Positions 1 through 7,836 of a stretch of DNA of 25,834 bases are shown piece after piece (position 1 is the first letter of the stretch; each line of letters starts with the position of its first letter). Position numbers and translations under genes: made by a program. The notes below the pieces were generated by a model, which saw only the letters and a list, made by a program, of their open reading frames with translations, did not search any database and was not told the DNA's origin. This stretch comes from Candidatus Delongbacteria bacterium (GTDB taxonomy: Bacteria; UBA4055), in the NCBI GenBank assembly GCA_016937995.1, contig JAFGVM010000072.1, positions 1-25,834 of the forward strand, written 5' to 3'.

Positions 1-1
1 G

Positions 2-106
2 AAAATATTTCGTATAGATGTATATAATGAATACCGCAGTTTTTCAACAAAGCTTATTATATTATTTGAACATATTCATATATTAATACAAGAAAATGGT
101 ATTTAA
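2..106 (+). CDS. 3' end of an unidentified plus-strand gene (partial)
   Basis: An open frame enters from the left edge (codons starting at position 2) and ends at TAA 104-106. It gives about 34 residues of ordinary-looking charged/hydrophobic sequence ending HILIQENGI. The stop lies 6 bases before a strong hairpin with a T-run on this strand (113-136), as expected for the last gene of a plus-strand transcript. The fragment is too short to assign a family. It was called because the open frame, the placement relative to the terminator and the lack of any other use for this stretch agree. It could still be a chance open frame. Confidence 0.45.
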   Translation, partial: KIFRIDVYNEYRSFSTKLIILFEHIHILIQENGI

Positions 107-136
107 AAAAAAGGCAAACTGCTGTTTGCCTTTTTT
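107..136. terminator. Bidirectional intrinsic terminator
   Basis: The stem GGCAAAC (113-119) pairs with GTTTGCC (124-130) around a TGCT loop, with A-run on the left and T-run on the right, so it has a U-tract on both strands. It sits between the stop of the partial plus-strand gene (106) and the stop of the minus-strand GLUG gene (153). It would end both convergent transcripts. Confidence 0.85.
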
Positions 137-152
137 GATATTTATCTGATAA

Positions 153-2924
153 TTATTTTTTTGTCGGATTTATCGCGACAACGTAATAGAACATTTTATT
201 CGCACCTGGAGTAGGAGTTGTCCACTCTTCTCCATTGAAAACACCTGTCAGATCTAAATTGAATGTTCCATAAGGATCAACTGATGAATATACTTTATAA
301 CCGGTTGCTCCGGTTACCGGATCCCAGGTTATAGTAAGATCGCTTCCATTGTTAACAAATGTCACGTTAGAAGGAATCCCCACCGGAATTCTATCTTCCC
401 ACTCAAGATAAGGATACCCGTTGTTAAGACTTTCATGAATACTCCATATTGGTGTAGAATAGTCCCAGTTGGTATATGTAGCCTGAAGCTTCATTTCAGA
501 AGTTGTTTTTCCGGTTCCTCCAGCAGATATCAGCTGTCCTGAAGTATCTGTATCCCAGAAACAGTCAGACAGTGTCAGACCGGTTGAATATCCTAACAAT
601 CCTCCTACATTTGTTGATCCGCTAACAGCTCCTGATGAATATGAATTTGTAACAGTGGAATTCTCTAAATATGAGATAAAACCACCCGAATAGTTAGTTC
701 CTGTTACAGGACCTGAAGCATAGCAGTCATTAATTACAGTACCTTCTAGAGCTGCACCGGCAAAACCTCCGGTATATTCTGTTCCGTTAATAGTACAGGT
801 GGAATAACACTCTGTAAACTGACTGCTGAAAGTAACTCCTACAAGTCCTCCGACTGTACTGGCTCCATTTACTGTTCCGGATGAAGAACATCCAAATAAG
901 ATACTGTTTTTACAATCAGCAATAAGAGCACCCTGTTCCCATCCTCCTGTCAAATCTACATTTTCAAGTATTACATCTGTAAAACTTGCTCCGTCTGTAT
1001 ATGAAAACAATCCGGGATATGCATTGTCGTTTATTGTAAGATTCTGTATCTTGAATCCGTTACCGTTGTAATTACCTGTAAAAGGGTCAAGCTGCTGTAC
1101 CGCAATTGGTACCCAGCCGTCTCCGTCTGTCCAAGGTGATACTCCAAGATCAATATCTGCAGTCTGAATAAAATAATAATCTAAAAATTCCCTTACTTTA
1201 TTTAACTCATCTGCGTTTGAAACTTGAAACGGATCTGACTCTGTACCCATACCGCCGGCAAAAGGATTATACATGCAGTTAGCTGTAATTTCTGTACTTA
1301 TATCGGTTACAACGTATGTAAATGCAGTATCTGTCGACAATATTGCTTTGGTATTATCTGACCAGTTGAGAAGGTCATAATCTTCGTTAAGTTGAACTAA
1401 AAGATCTATCCCATATCCAACAGGATAATCACCGTCAATACCGTTGATAGTTCCTGCTTCAACAGGATCGATAACAAAAGATATTGTTGAATTAGGCTGC
1501 CAAGCCAGATAAGGATATAGAAGTGTCTCAACGTTTTTCCAGATCGGAGTTGTTACAAAATCCCATCCCGAATATGTTGCCTGCTGTTTCATCTCAACAG
1601 TAGTTTTACCAGTTCCTCCATCTGAAGTGGTCTGACCACTCGTCTGCTTATCCCAGTAGCAACTGGTAAAAGTGGAATTTTCTAGGTATCCGCAGAATCC
1701 ACCATAATAATCCGGTCCGTTAACTGCTCCGATTGAATAACAATTGTTAATATCAGAATCATAACTTTCACCTATAAAACCGCCCACAGACCATATACTA
1801 CAACTTACTTCAGCATTTGAGTATGAATTGCTTATTGTTGATTGATTGTGTGCAGATCCTATCAGTCCGCCGACAACCCAGTCATCATAAACTGATCCGG
1901 AAGAAAAGCAATTAGAGACTACACTGGCATCACATCTTCCAATTAAACCTCCACTCAAACCCCAACCTTTGCCGTTAATGGTTACATCAGTTTTACAGTT
2001 TGTCACAGTAGATCCTATTGCTTCACCAACTATACCTCCACACTCGTCACCGTTAATGATGCCTGAAGAATAGCAGTTAGATATTGAATCATTTTGTGAT
2101 CCACCGATAAGAACACTTGAACGACGTGATCCGTCAATATTACTATTCGCGTTACACTCATTTATGGTTGTATTTGAACTATAACCAATGAGTCCTCCTA
2201 CATAATAAACTCCTGATACTGTACCGGTAAAATCACTTAGCGAAACAGAGCTGGTGTCGATATTAAAACCTATTAAACCTCCTGCATAATCTCCCGACGA
2301 AACAACATTCGAATTTGAGCTGCAATTAATTATCTGTGAAGTTTCAGATGTGCCAACCAAACCCCCAACAGATTGATAACTCGCTGATGTTGATCCGGTG
2401 AAGGTACAATTTGATATAATTGACAACTCGATATAACCTGCTATACCGCCAATTTCAGATACTCCACCTGCATCTCCTTCCGCAGTACAATTGGTTATGC
2501 TGGAATTGTTAAAGCTATATCCTGCTAATCCTCCTGTAAACGTACCCCCATGAATATCAAAATTAGTTAAATTCAGACCATGGACAGATCCTCCAACTAA
2601 ATAACCGAATAGTCCTACCAAGTCTGTTGACCTGTCAATGAATAAATTTGATATCGTATAATTATTACCGTTATAGCTTCCTGTGAAAGGTGTTCCGGTA
2701 TCACCGATCGGCAACCATCCCGCACCCAGATTCCAGGGTGCTGATCCAAGATCAATGTCCCTGGTCTGTATAAAGTAAGAACTCAGATAATGCCTGACTG
2801 AATCAAGCTCAGCAGGATTACTTACCTGATAAGGATCTCCACTGGACCCGTTTCCACCCGCGAAAGCGAATAATCCAATATTTATTAACAGCATTAGCAG
2901 AAAAGTATTCTTCGGGATCTTCAT
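153..2924 (-). CDS. Secreted GLUG-repeat surface protein with duplicated module and fibronectin type III-like C-terminus
   Basis: The protein has 923 aa. It begins with a signal peptide (residues 1-22, hydrophobic core, AFA cleavage site). Residues 24-476 and 555-843 are two copies of one module: an entry block (GDPYQVSN...FIQTRDIDLG versus SDPFQVSN...FIQTADIDLG), a run of GLUG-type repeats (GGLIGYS/GGLVGT, each followed by N-C-Y/S), and a closing block (TSGQ...GGTGKTT.EMK.QATY..WD...IW...YPYL.W). Residues 480-552 between them look like an InlB B-repeat-like domain. Residues 847-920 resemble a fibronectin type III domain (LTITWDPVTGATGYKVY). GLUG repeats are known from IgA-protease-like and adhesin proteins and form beta-helices; adhesion or matrix binding is inferred. 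No C-terminal sorting signal was recognised. SD GGAGA precedes the ATG, and the gene has its own promoter. It lies just downstream of the pilin operon. Confidence 0.85.
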   Translation of the reverse strand: MKIPKNTFLLMLLINIGLFAFAGGNGSSGDPYQVSNPAELDSVRHYLSSYFIQTRDIDLGSAPWNLGAGWLPIGDTGTPFTGSYNGNNYTISNLFIDRSTDLVGLFGYLVGGSVHGLNLTNFDIHGGTFTGGLAGYSFNNSSITNCTAEGDAGGVSEIGGIAGYIELSIISNCTFTGSTSASYQSVGGLVGTSETSQIINCSSNSNVVSSGDYAGGLIGFNIDTSSVSLSDFTGTVSGVYYVGGLIGYSSNTTINECNANSNIDGSRRSSVLIGGSQNDSISNCYSSGIINGDECGGIVGEAIGSTVTNCKTDVTINGKGWGLSGGLIGRCDASVVSNCFSSGSVYDDWVVGGLIGSAHNQSTISNSYSNAEVSCSIWSVGGFIGESYDSDINNCYSIGAVNGPDYYGGFCGYLENSTFTSCYWDKQTSGQTTSDGGTGKTTVEMKQQATYSGWDFVTTPIWKNVETLLYPYLAWQPNSTISFVIDPVEAGTINGIDGDYPVGYGIDLLVQLNEDYDLLNWSDNTKAILSTDTAFTYVVTDISTEITANCMYNPFAGGMGTESDPFQVSNADELNKVREFLDYYFIQTADIDLGVSPWTDGDGWVPIAVQQLDPFTGNYNGNGFKIQNLTINDNAYPGLFSYTDGASFTDVILENVDLTGGWEQGALIADCKNSILFGCSSSGTVNGASTVGGLVGVTFSSQFTECYSTCTINGTEYTGGFAGAALEGTVINDCYASGPVTGTNYSGGFISYLENSTVTNSYSSGAVSGSTNVGGLLGYSTGLTLSDCFWDTDTSGQLISAGGTGKTTSEMKLQATYTNWDYSTPIWSIHESLNNGYPYLEWEDRIPVGIPSNVTFVNNGSDLTITWDPVTGATGYKVYSSVDPYGTFNLDLTGVFNGEEWTTPTPGANKMFYYVVAINPTKK

Positions 2925-2959
2925 TTTATATTCTCCGATTTTTTGATATATTTTCTTAC

Positions 2960-2988
2960 AAATTACTTAAATTAAGTATGATTGTCAA
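2960..2988 (-). promoter_or_regulatory. Sigma-70 type promoter of the GLUG gene
   Basis: Read on the minus strand: a perfect TTGACA (2983-2988), a 17-base spacer and TAATTT (2960-2965), about 35 bases before the ATG at 2924. It lies between the pilin-operon terminator and the GLUG gene, so the GLUG gene is likely a separate transcription unit. The same -35/-10 pair with the same spacing recurs at 13096-13124. Confidence 0.6.
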
Positions 2989-3003
2989 TTATATAAAAAT
3001 AAA

Positions 3004-3027
3004 AAAAGCGGCCATTAAGCCGCTTTT
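3004..3027 (-). terminator. Intrinsic terminator of the pilin operon
   Basis: Stem AAAAGCGGC (3004-3012) / GCCGCTTTT (3019-3027) with loop CATTAA. On the minus strand it is followed by a long U-tract (complement of the A-run at 2996-3007). It lies 17 bases after the stop of the PilX-like gene. Confidence 0.85.
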
Positions 3028-3044
3028 ATCTCATGTATCAATTC

Positions 3045-5141
3045 CTATCTCATCAGGCTGTAGAAATCCTGATCGTTAGCAATACCTTTACCAATATAAC
3101 CTCCGGTCCATCTATAGTCACGGTTCAAACCGCTTACAGGAGGTCCGTCAGAAGATGGTCCGGGTCCCCATCCAATACCTGCATGAAAATCTTCATCATA
3201 GAATCTTTTATCCTGAATGAAACAGAATCCAACTTCACTACTTCCGTTATCGACTGAGTTTGAACCTGTGGTCTCACCCTGTGAATTTATGATAAGACTT
3301 CCAATATTATAAAATGACATATCGGTATTACCAGAGCTTACAGCAACATCACCTTCACCCAAGTAATAACCAACTGTTGTGAACGCAAAACCTCTGATGT
3401 CTGTAAAATCAAGCTGATTGTCTCTTCCGCCTGCGGCACCCACATAATCTTCAACCGTAGTTTCAGTCAGGTTCAATCCTGAAAATACACTAATCTGGCT
3501 GTCAGGATATATGTCATACATTGCCTCATAAAGTTTAGCAAGCATTTCCATTGTTGGATCCGCAAGTTGCTCTGCAGAATATTGCTCATAAAGATCTCTG
3601 AGATCCTGCAATTCTGCCAGATACAGATCATCAATGACCCTTACCACATCTTCTTCCGTGATTAGGGTAAAGTAGTCACTGGACACACCGAAAATTGAAA
3701 CATCACCGTATTGAGTAGGAACTGCGATAGCCTCGACCATACCGTCACCGACCTGGATCTTTTCGACTAATGTGTTACCTGCAGATACGTAAGCGTATGT
3801 TATTGTTTGACCATTTGCGTCATCTTCAGTTCTCAATTCAACTGTGATCTCTGATCCTGCAGGATAATTCGCTTCAGACAACATATAAATTGCAGATGAT
3901 GGTGTCAGGGTGGCTGTTTCTTCTACTGCCTGCCATGACCATGCAAAATCATCTGAATTCATAGCATCAACATGCTCCCAACCGCCCAGAACGGATGAAT
4001 TAACAGCCGCTGCAGCATCAGCTTCAGTTTTGAATATACCTTCAGCATATAGACCGGTGTCAAAAGCATACGAACCAGGTGTGAAGACAGAAGGGTTTCC
4101 TACAGAACCACCATAAAGGGAAGCATCAGTACCGGCACTGACTATTCTACCCCAGAAAGTAGGTCCGGTCGGTCCCTGTCCTGACTGAGTTTTATAGTCA
4201 AATCTTACAGTAGATGCAAAATAACTGTGACCGAATCTGTAGTCATAATCTTTATAGACTCCCTTTCTTCCGTTAAATCCTGCTGACCACATTGAGTTTA
4301 CGATACCCTCATTAAATTGAAGAATTGGCGGAGCTACAGGGTCAAAGTTAAAAAGTTTTGACATTAATATTCTGTAAGAATCACCTGTTTTATCATCTAC
4401 AGCCCATGTATCCATTACCCACACTGCACTGCCTGACTCATCTACTCTTTCACCTTTGTATCTTAGAAGGTAAAGAGTATAAGTGTCCTGACTGTTAGGG
4501 TATTGCAGTACTATCCTCTCAGATGAAGGATGAAGATAGAGTTCATTATTTACTGTAAGACCGTCACATACCTTAGGCAAGTTTCCAAGCCTGGATTCTT
4601 CGGTCATCTGAGCTATGTATCCGTTGTTGTCATGATACTCCTGAGGAACCTGTTCCATCCATGCATTTGGATCATTACTTTCCTGGTCAGTGCCGGCATC
4701 CCAATCGTAATCAGCAATTATTTCATCACCCGGGTCCGGTCCAGGTATTATATCACCGCCACCACTGTTACCACCACCACTGTTGCCGCCACCTGTACCA
4801 CCGGAATAAATTACCAGATCTCCACCGTTACCTTCAAGTACTTCTACGAACAGACCTGTCCCTCCGGTGTAGTCACTGTAGGTATAAGATTTATTTTCTT
4901 TCGGGTCGAAGTAATACGGCCAGTTGATCCTTGTTGCATCATCCTGTGCCGACCACCAGTTAACTGAGTAATTTGAGCCACTCTCACAAGCCCAGTACAA
5001 TCTTACCTTCTCAAGTTCTTTCTGAGAAGTGGATGTCATATAGTTGGTGACAATAAAAAATCCTGATGACATCATCAACAGAACTGTCACTATTATGACA
5101 GCCATCAAAATACCCACACCCTTTTTATTTATCTTTTTCAT
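3045..5141 (-). CDS. PilX/GspK-like minor pilin with very large C-terminal domain
   Basis: The protein has 698 aa. The N-terminus (KKINKKGVGILMAVIIVTVLL) has a basic start, a prepilin-peptidase-like Gly8 and one long hydrophobic helix (about 9-32). An amphipathic stretch follows, with the ACESG motif near residue 51, as in PilX/GspK N-terminal domains. Like GspK it has no Glu at +5. Residues 113-130 form a flexible Gly/Ser/Asn-rich linker and 131-140 an acidic/Pro hinge. The remaining ~560 residues are an unidentified extracellular domain rich in aromatic residues and Asp/Gly. PilX and GspK proteins are normally around 150-330 aa, so the passenger is unusually large. SD AGGGAGG sits 7 bases before the ATG. 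It is the last gene of a three-gene minor-pilin operon and is followed by a strong terminator. A pilus-tip or adhesin role is inferred. Confidence 0.8.
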   Translation of the reverse strand: MKKINKKGVGILMAVIIVTVLLMMSSGFFIVTNYMTSTSQKELEKVRLYWACESGSNYSVNWWSAQDDATRINWPYYFDPKENKSYTYSDYTGGTGLFVEVLEGNGGDLVIYSGGTGGGNSGGGNSGGGDIIPGPDPGDEIIADYDWDAGTDQESNDPNAWMEQVPQEYHDNNGYIAQMTEESRLGNLPKVCDGLTVNNELYLHPSSERIVLQYPNSQDTYTLYLLRYKGERVDESGSAVWVMDTWAVDDKTGDSYRILMSKLFNFDPVAPPILQFNEGIVNSMWSAGFNGRKGVYKDYDYRFGHSYFASTVRFDYKTQSGQGPTGPTFWGRIVSAGTDASLYGGSVGNPSVFTPGSYAFDTGLYAEGIFKTEADAAAAVNSSVLGGWEHVDAMNSDDFAWSWQAVEETATLTPSSAIYMLSEANYPAGSEITVELRTEDDANGQTITYAYVSAGNTLVEKIQVGDGMVEAIAVPTQYGDVSIFGVSSDYFTLITEEDVVRVIDDLYLAELQDLRDLYEQYSAEQLADPTMEMLAKLYEAMYDIYPDSQISVFSGLNLTETTVEDYVGAAGGRDNQLDFTDIRGFAFTTVGYYLGEGDVAVSSGNTDMSFYNIGSLIINSQGETTGSNSVDNGSSEVGFCFIQDKRFYDEDFHAGIGWGPGPSSDGPPVSGLNRDYRWTGGYIGKGIANDQDFYSLMR

Positions 5142-5174
5142 AATTCGCCTCCCTGAGGAAAATTTAATTTATTG

Positions 5175-5729
5175 TTATTGTATTACTTCCTGAGGATCAA
5201 AATAGCCTGTCCAATCATGCCTGCAGTAAGATTTCGTTTTAATTTCTTCAAGTGCATATGATCCACCTTCGTTAGTATATATTTGAAAGCTGATATCAGC
5301 ACTGAAGTATTTGCCTTCATTATTGGGTAGCACCCTAACGATATTGTAATTGTACACTTCAGATATATCACCAATGAACGGAATTACTTGTCCATCACGC
5401 ATAATTCTGTATACATACTTACCGTTATCCTGAGGTATGTATTTGATTCCCCAAATGTGTTCGGTAGTTCGATCCGGATATTTTATCTTGAAATTATAAC
5501 TAGGATAAGTTAGTCCCGGGGGCACAGTTTCGATAACTGCACCTTCTCTAATGTCCCTTGCGAGCATATTCAGTATCCTTATCGAATTCGCATAAGCGAA
5601 AGACTGCTTTACAGAGGCATCCAGTACTTTGTTGGAATTAGCTATAAAATACATTATCCCTGCGAACATAAAACCGATTACCAAAGAAGTGATAAGTACC
5701 TCTAAAAGCGTAAAACCTTTATTTTTCAT
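5175..5729 (-). CDS. Prepilin-type protein, PilW/GspJ-like minor pseudopilin
   Basis: The protein has 184 aa. The N-terminus MKNKGFTLLEVLITSLVIG is a classical type IV prepilin leader: cleavage after Gly5, methylatable Phe6, Glu at +5, then a hydrophobic helix to about residue 28. The following region (IRILNMLARDIREGAVIE) matches the helix/ARDIR segment seen in PilW and GspJ proteins, and the length fits. Such proteins are processed by prepilin peptidase and initiate or cap pilus/pseudopilus assembly. SD AAAGGGAGGG precedes the ATG. The gene starts 13 bases after the stop of the PilV-like gene and ends 33 bases before the PilX-like gene. Family is firm; assignment to pilus rather than type II secretion is not decided here, because no ATPase or secretin gene is in the window. 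Confidence 0.85.
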   Translation of the reverse strand: MKNKGFTLLEVLITSLVIGFMFAGIMYFIANSNKVLDASVKQSFAYANSIRILNMLARDIREGAVIETVPPGLTYPSYNFKIKYPDRTTEHIWGIKYIPQDNGKYVYRIMRDGQVIPFIGDISEVYNYNIVRVLPNNEGKYFSADISFQIYTNEGGSYALEEIKTKSYCRHDWTGYFDPQEVIQ

Positions 5730-5741
5730 AATTCCCTCCCT

Positions 5742-6179
5742 TTATAACGGTTCATTTGTGAACATTACCATGTACAGCGATCTGTCAGAGTCATCGGGTA
5801 CGTACACTTCATCCCAACTTACTCTTGCTACAACGACCACAAGATCTGATGCGGGATCTGGTGTTACCACAGTTGAAAGATCGAATTCAAGCCAGTAATT
5901 ATGCATTATCCTTTTTCTGATCAGTCTTTGTTCCGCAATTGGGGCAAACCCTTCAGCACTGACTTCTGCACTACCGATAAGTTCTTCTACATCAGCTAAA
6001 TTCAACCTTCTCTGTACTCCTTCGAACCATAAATTGATTATTTGTGTTGCATTGATCTTGTGTGTAGCTTCGTTCGTTATTTGTTTGCATACCACAAAAC
6101 TATACATCATCGGAGCAACTCCCATCATCAGGATCGCAACAGTCACTATGACCTCTATTAATGTAAATCCTTTTTTCAT
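5742..6179 (-). CDS. Prepilin-type protein, PilV/GspI-like minor pilin
   Basis: The protein has 145 aa. MKKGFTLIEVIVTVAILMMG is a textbook type IV prepilin start: cleavage after Gly4, Phe at +1, Glu at +5, hydrophobic helix to about residue 30. The helix followed by a small domain fits PilV/GspI. The start at 6179 was chosen because SD GAGGTGG lies 5 bases before it and the prepilin leader begins there. An in-frame ATG 12 codons upstream (6215) has no SD and would bury the leader. It is the first pilin gene of the operon, with the two other minor pilins immediately downstream on the same strand. Transcription probably starts at the promoter at 6383-6411. Confidence 0.87.
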   Translation of the reverse strand: MKKGFTLIEVIVTVAILMMGVAPMMYSFVVCKQITNEATHKINATQIINLWFEGVQRRLNLADVEELIGSAEVSAEGFAPIAEQRLIRKRIMHNYWLEFDLSTVVTPDPASDLVVVVARVSWDEVYVPDDSDRSLYMVMFTNEPL

Positions 6180-6231
6180 TTTTGCCACCTCACTTTTACG
6201 TAAATTGCAATACAACTTTCCGTATTAGTAG

Positions 6232-6318
6232 TTAATGTAATTTTGCTTTAATCTCTTTCTTAAAAAACTTCAATCGTTGAACCATCGAAGCTATAAAATC
6301 AAACTTTTCGTTTTTCAT
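6232..6318 (-). CDS. Possible 28-aa leader ORF of the pilin operon
   Basis: A short ATG frame begins at 6318 and ends with TAA at 6232. The peptide is basic and amphipathic (MKNEKFDFIASMVQRLKFFK, then KEIKAKLH). The best SD in the region, AAGGAGGT (6331-6338), lies upstream with a rather long 12-base gap to the ATG. A sigma-70 promoter lies further upstream, and the PilV-like start follows 52 bases after this stop. No homologue is recognised. It may be a real small protein or a regulatory leader peptide. The alternative is that the SD-like sequence is coincidental and this is 5' UTR. Confidence 0.4.
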   Translation of the reverse strand: MKNEKFDFIASMVQRLKFFKKEIKAKLH

Positions 6319-6382
6319 CCTTATATGCTTACCTCCTTAATTCAAATTTTCATCTTCATTTATCGACTAGCCCGACAATAAT

Positions 6383-6411
6383 AATATAGTGTATTTTACC
6401 ACGCAAGTCAA
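6383..6411 (-). promoter_or_regulatory. Sigma-70 type promoter of the minor-pilin operon
   Basis: On the minus strand: TTGACT (6406-6411), 17-base spacer, TATATT (6383-6388). This is one mismatch from consensus in each box. The expected start site is near 6376, which gives an untranslated leader of about 58 bases to the 28-codon ORF and about 200 bases to the PilV-like gene. Confidence 0.65.
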
Positions 6412-6448
6412 CAGGTAAATAATTTTATTTGTTGTTTAATTCAATATT

Positions 6449-7138
6449 TCAATTTAAATAGGCATCAAAAAGTACTTCAAGTGATTTTAGCAATTTATCA
6501 ATATATAACGGAACTGTTTTTGCGTAAATATCCAGACCTATTATCGCATTAACTGTTGAATCGGTCTTAGATGCATCTCTCAGCCTGTTGGCGATCGAAC
6601 TGTTCATAATACCGACATCTTTGTATATTTTTTTCAGACCTTTTAGATCTGCATCGAATTCACCTGTCTTCTTACTCTTGAAGTATTGAGCTAAGAAGTA
6701 CATTGATGTAGCTCTGTATATTGTTGAATCTCTGTCGGAAAAAGGAAGATGAAAAAATGCCATAGGCTTAAAATATGCGCTAATAGGACATCCTGAAACA
6801 GCAGATACCAATCCCATCATGGACCCGACCGCTTTTTGTACACTTGTATGTTTGGAAATTACTTTTTGATCAAGAGAGACTTCAACGAATACATTTTCAA
6901 ATGATTTCATCCCGTCAAAATACTTAACCAGATTTACCAGTGAGACCGCCATAGGACAGTGCGTATCTTCATGAACGCTTGAAGGACAGTTCGGACATTG
7001 GTGAAAATTTAATAGTGTCCAGTGTGGTAATTTTTCAGGCTTGATACAATTTAATTCAAAACTATCTTTATCCCATTCAAATTCGAATAACTTCTCTCTG
7101 CCGTCTTCGAACTTATAATTGTACGTGATCTTTTTCAA
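6449..7138 (-). CDS. Conserved protein of unknown function with CPxCP/HCP motif (DUF6901-like)
   Basis: The protein has 229 aa with no signal peptide or membrane segment. Conserved-looking signatures are FHQCPNCP (Cys48, Cys51), THCPMA (His60, Cys61), SGCPISAYFKPMAFFHLPF (Cys117, His130) and YRATSMYFLAQYF. The spacing suggests a metal- or cluster-binding site. From memory this pattern matches a family in Deltaproteobacteria and related groups annotated as DUF6901; that label could not be checked. The start is TTG at 7136-7138 with SD AAGGA 7 bases before it; no better ATG fits. It lies downstream of tadA (98-base gap) and upstream of the pilin-operon promoter. No terminator is evident after it. 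Function unknown. Confidence 0.75.
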   Translation of the reverse strand: MKKITYNYKFEDGREKLFEFEWDKDSFELNCIKPEKLPHWTLLNFHQCPNCPSSVHEDTHCPMAVSLVNLVKYFDGMKSFENVFVEVSLDQKVISKHTSVQKAVGSMMGLVSAVSGCPISAYFKPMAFFHLPFSDRDSTIYRATSMYFLAQYFKSKKTGEFDADLKGLKKIYKDVGIMNSSIANRLRDASKTDSTVNAIIGLDIYAKTVPLYIDKLLKSLEVLFDAYLN

Positions 7139-7236
7139 TTTAAGTCCTTACATAGTGGTTCCGTTCTTACTCAAATGAAAATAGTGAATATTATCGGGAA
7201 AGTAAAGGAATAAATTGATTTTATTAACCTATCCTG

Positions 7237-7704
7237 TCATTCTTTTTTTGTCCTGATATTTTTAAAAAATTCCTGCATAAGTTCACGAATTTCATGTTCC
7301 ATTACACTGCTTACCACTTCGACTTTTTTATACAGATTCAGTTCTTTGACCCCGTCATACTTTGTTTTTAGAAATCCCATTCTGGGATCTGACACTCCAT
7401 ATACTATCCTGCTTATCCTGCTCAATAAAATACCCCCGGTGCACATCATACAGGGTTCTACTGTTACATACAGAGTACAATCCAGCAGTCTCCAGTTGTC
7501 TTCATGGTTCTCAGCTGAGGTGATCGCGATCATTTCAGCATGGGCTGTTGCATCTCTGAGCATTTCCACCTGATTATATCCTTCTGCAATTATTTTACCC
7601 TCTTTAACTATGACCGCTCCGATGGGTACTTCACCCTTTTCAAAAGCCTCCAAAGCCAGTATAAAAGCTTTTCTCATAAAATATTCATCATTCTTCTCTA
7701 TCAT
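7237..7704 (-). CDS. tadA: tRNA-specific adenosine-34 deaminase TadA
   Basis: The protein has 155 aa, the usual TadA length. It converts A34 to inosine in the anticodon of tRNA-Arg(ACG), a zinc-dependent deamination in the cytosol. The cytidine/deoxycytidylate deaminase signature is intact: HAE at 55-57 (zinc-binding His and proton-shuttle Glu) and PCMMC at 84-88 (zinc Cys85 and Cys88). The N-terminal block DEYFMRKAFILALEAFEKGEVPIGAV and the FLKTKYDG-type C-terminal segment are TadA-like rather than from guanine or riboflavin deaminases. The SD is weak (AGGGT), so the start is the least certain point. The GH20-like gene lies upstream on the same strand, separated by a palindromic repeat. Confidence 0.93.
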   Translation of the reverse strand: MIEKNDEYFMRKAFILALEAFEKGEVPIGAVIVKEGKIIAEGYNQVEMLRDATAHAEMIAITSAENHEDNWRLLDCTLYVTVEPCMMCTGGILLSRISRIVYGVSDPRMGFLKTKYDGVKELNLYKKVEVVSSVMEHEIRELMQEFFKNIRTKKE

Positions 7705-7731
7705 ACATTAAGACCCTTTTTCTGTTTGTTG

Positions 7732-7756
7732 GTCATGCTGAATTTATTTCAGCATC
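7732..7756. repeat. Dispersed palindromic repeat of the GTCATGCTGAA...TTCAGCAT type
   Basis: ATGCTGAA (7735-7742) and TTCAGCAT (7748-7755) form a perfect 8-bp stem with a 5-base loop, followed by a T-run (7757-7763) on the plus strand. In one plus frame it reads VMLNLFQHL. That peptide is a known hallmark of an intergenic palindromic repeat scattered through many bacterial genomes and often mis-annotated as protein (recall, not checked here). It sits in the 132-base gap between the GH20-like gene and tadA. Confidence 0.65.
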
Positions 7757-7836
7757 TTTTTTTAAAAGAGGGGACAATTATTAGACGTCTCCTACATCAG
7801 TTTTAATTATCATCTGGATATTGGACATTCATGCTT

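Noticed and set aside
4530-4967. 145-codon plus-strand open frame and an overlapping 88-codon frame
   Set aside because: Antisense shadow of the PilX-like gene; its Thr/His-rich runs are the reverse reading of the Gly/Ser linker codons.
6180-6215. Upstream ATG for the PilV-like protein
   Set aside because: No SD, and it would put 12 residues before a classical prepilin leader with its own SD.
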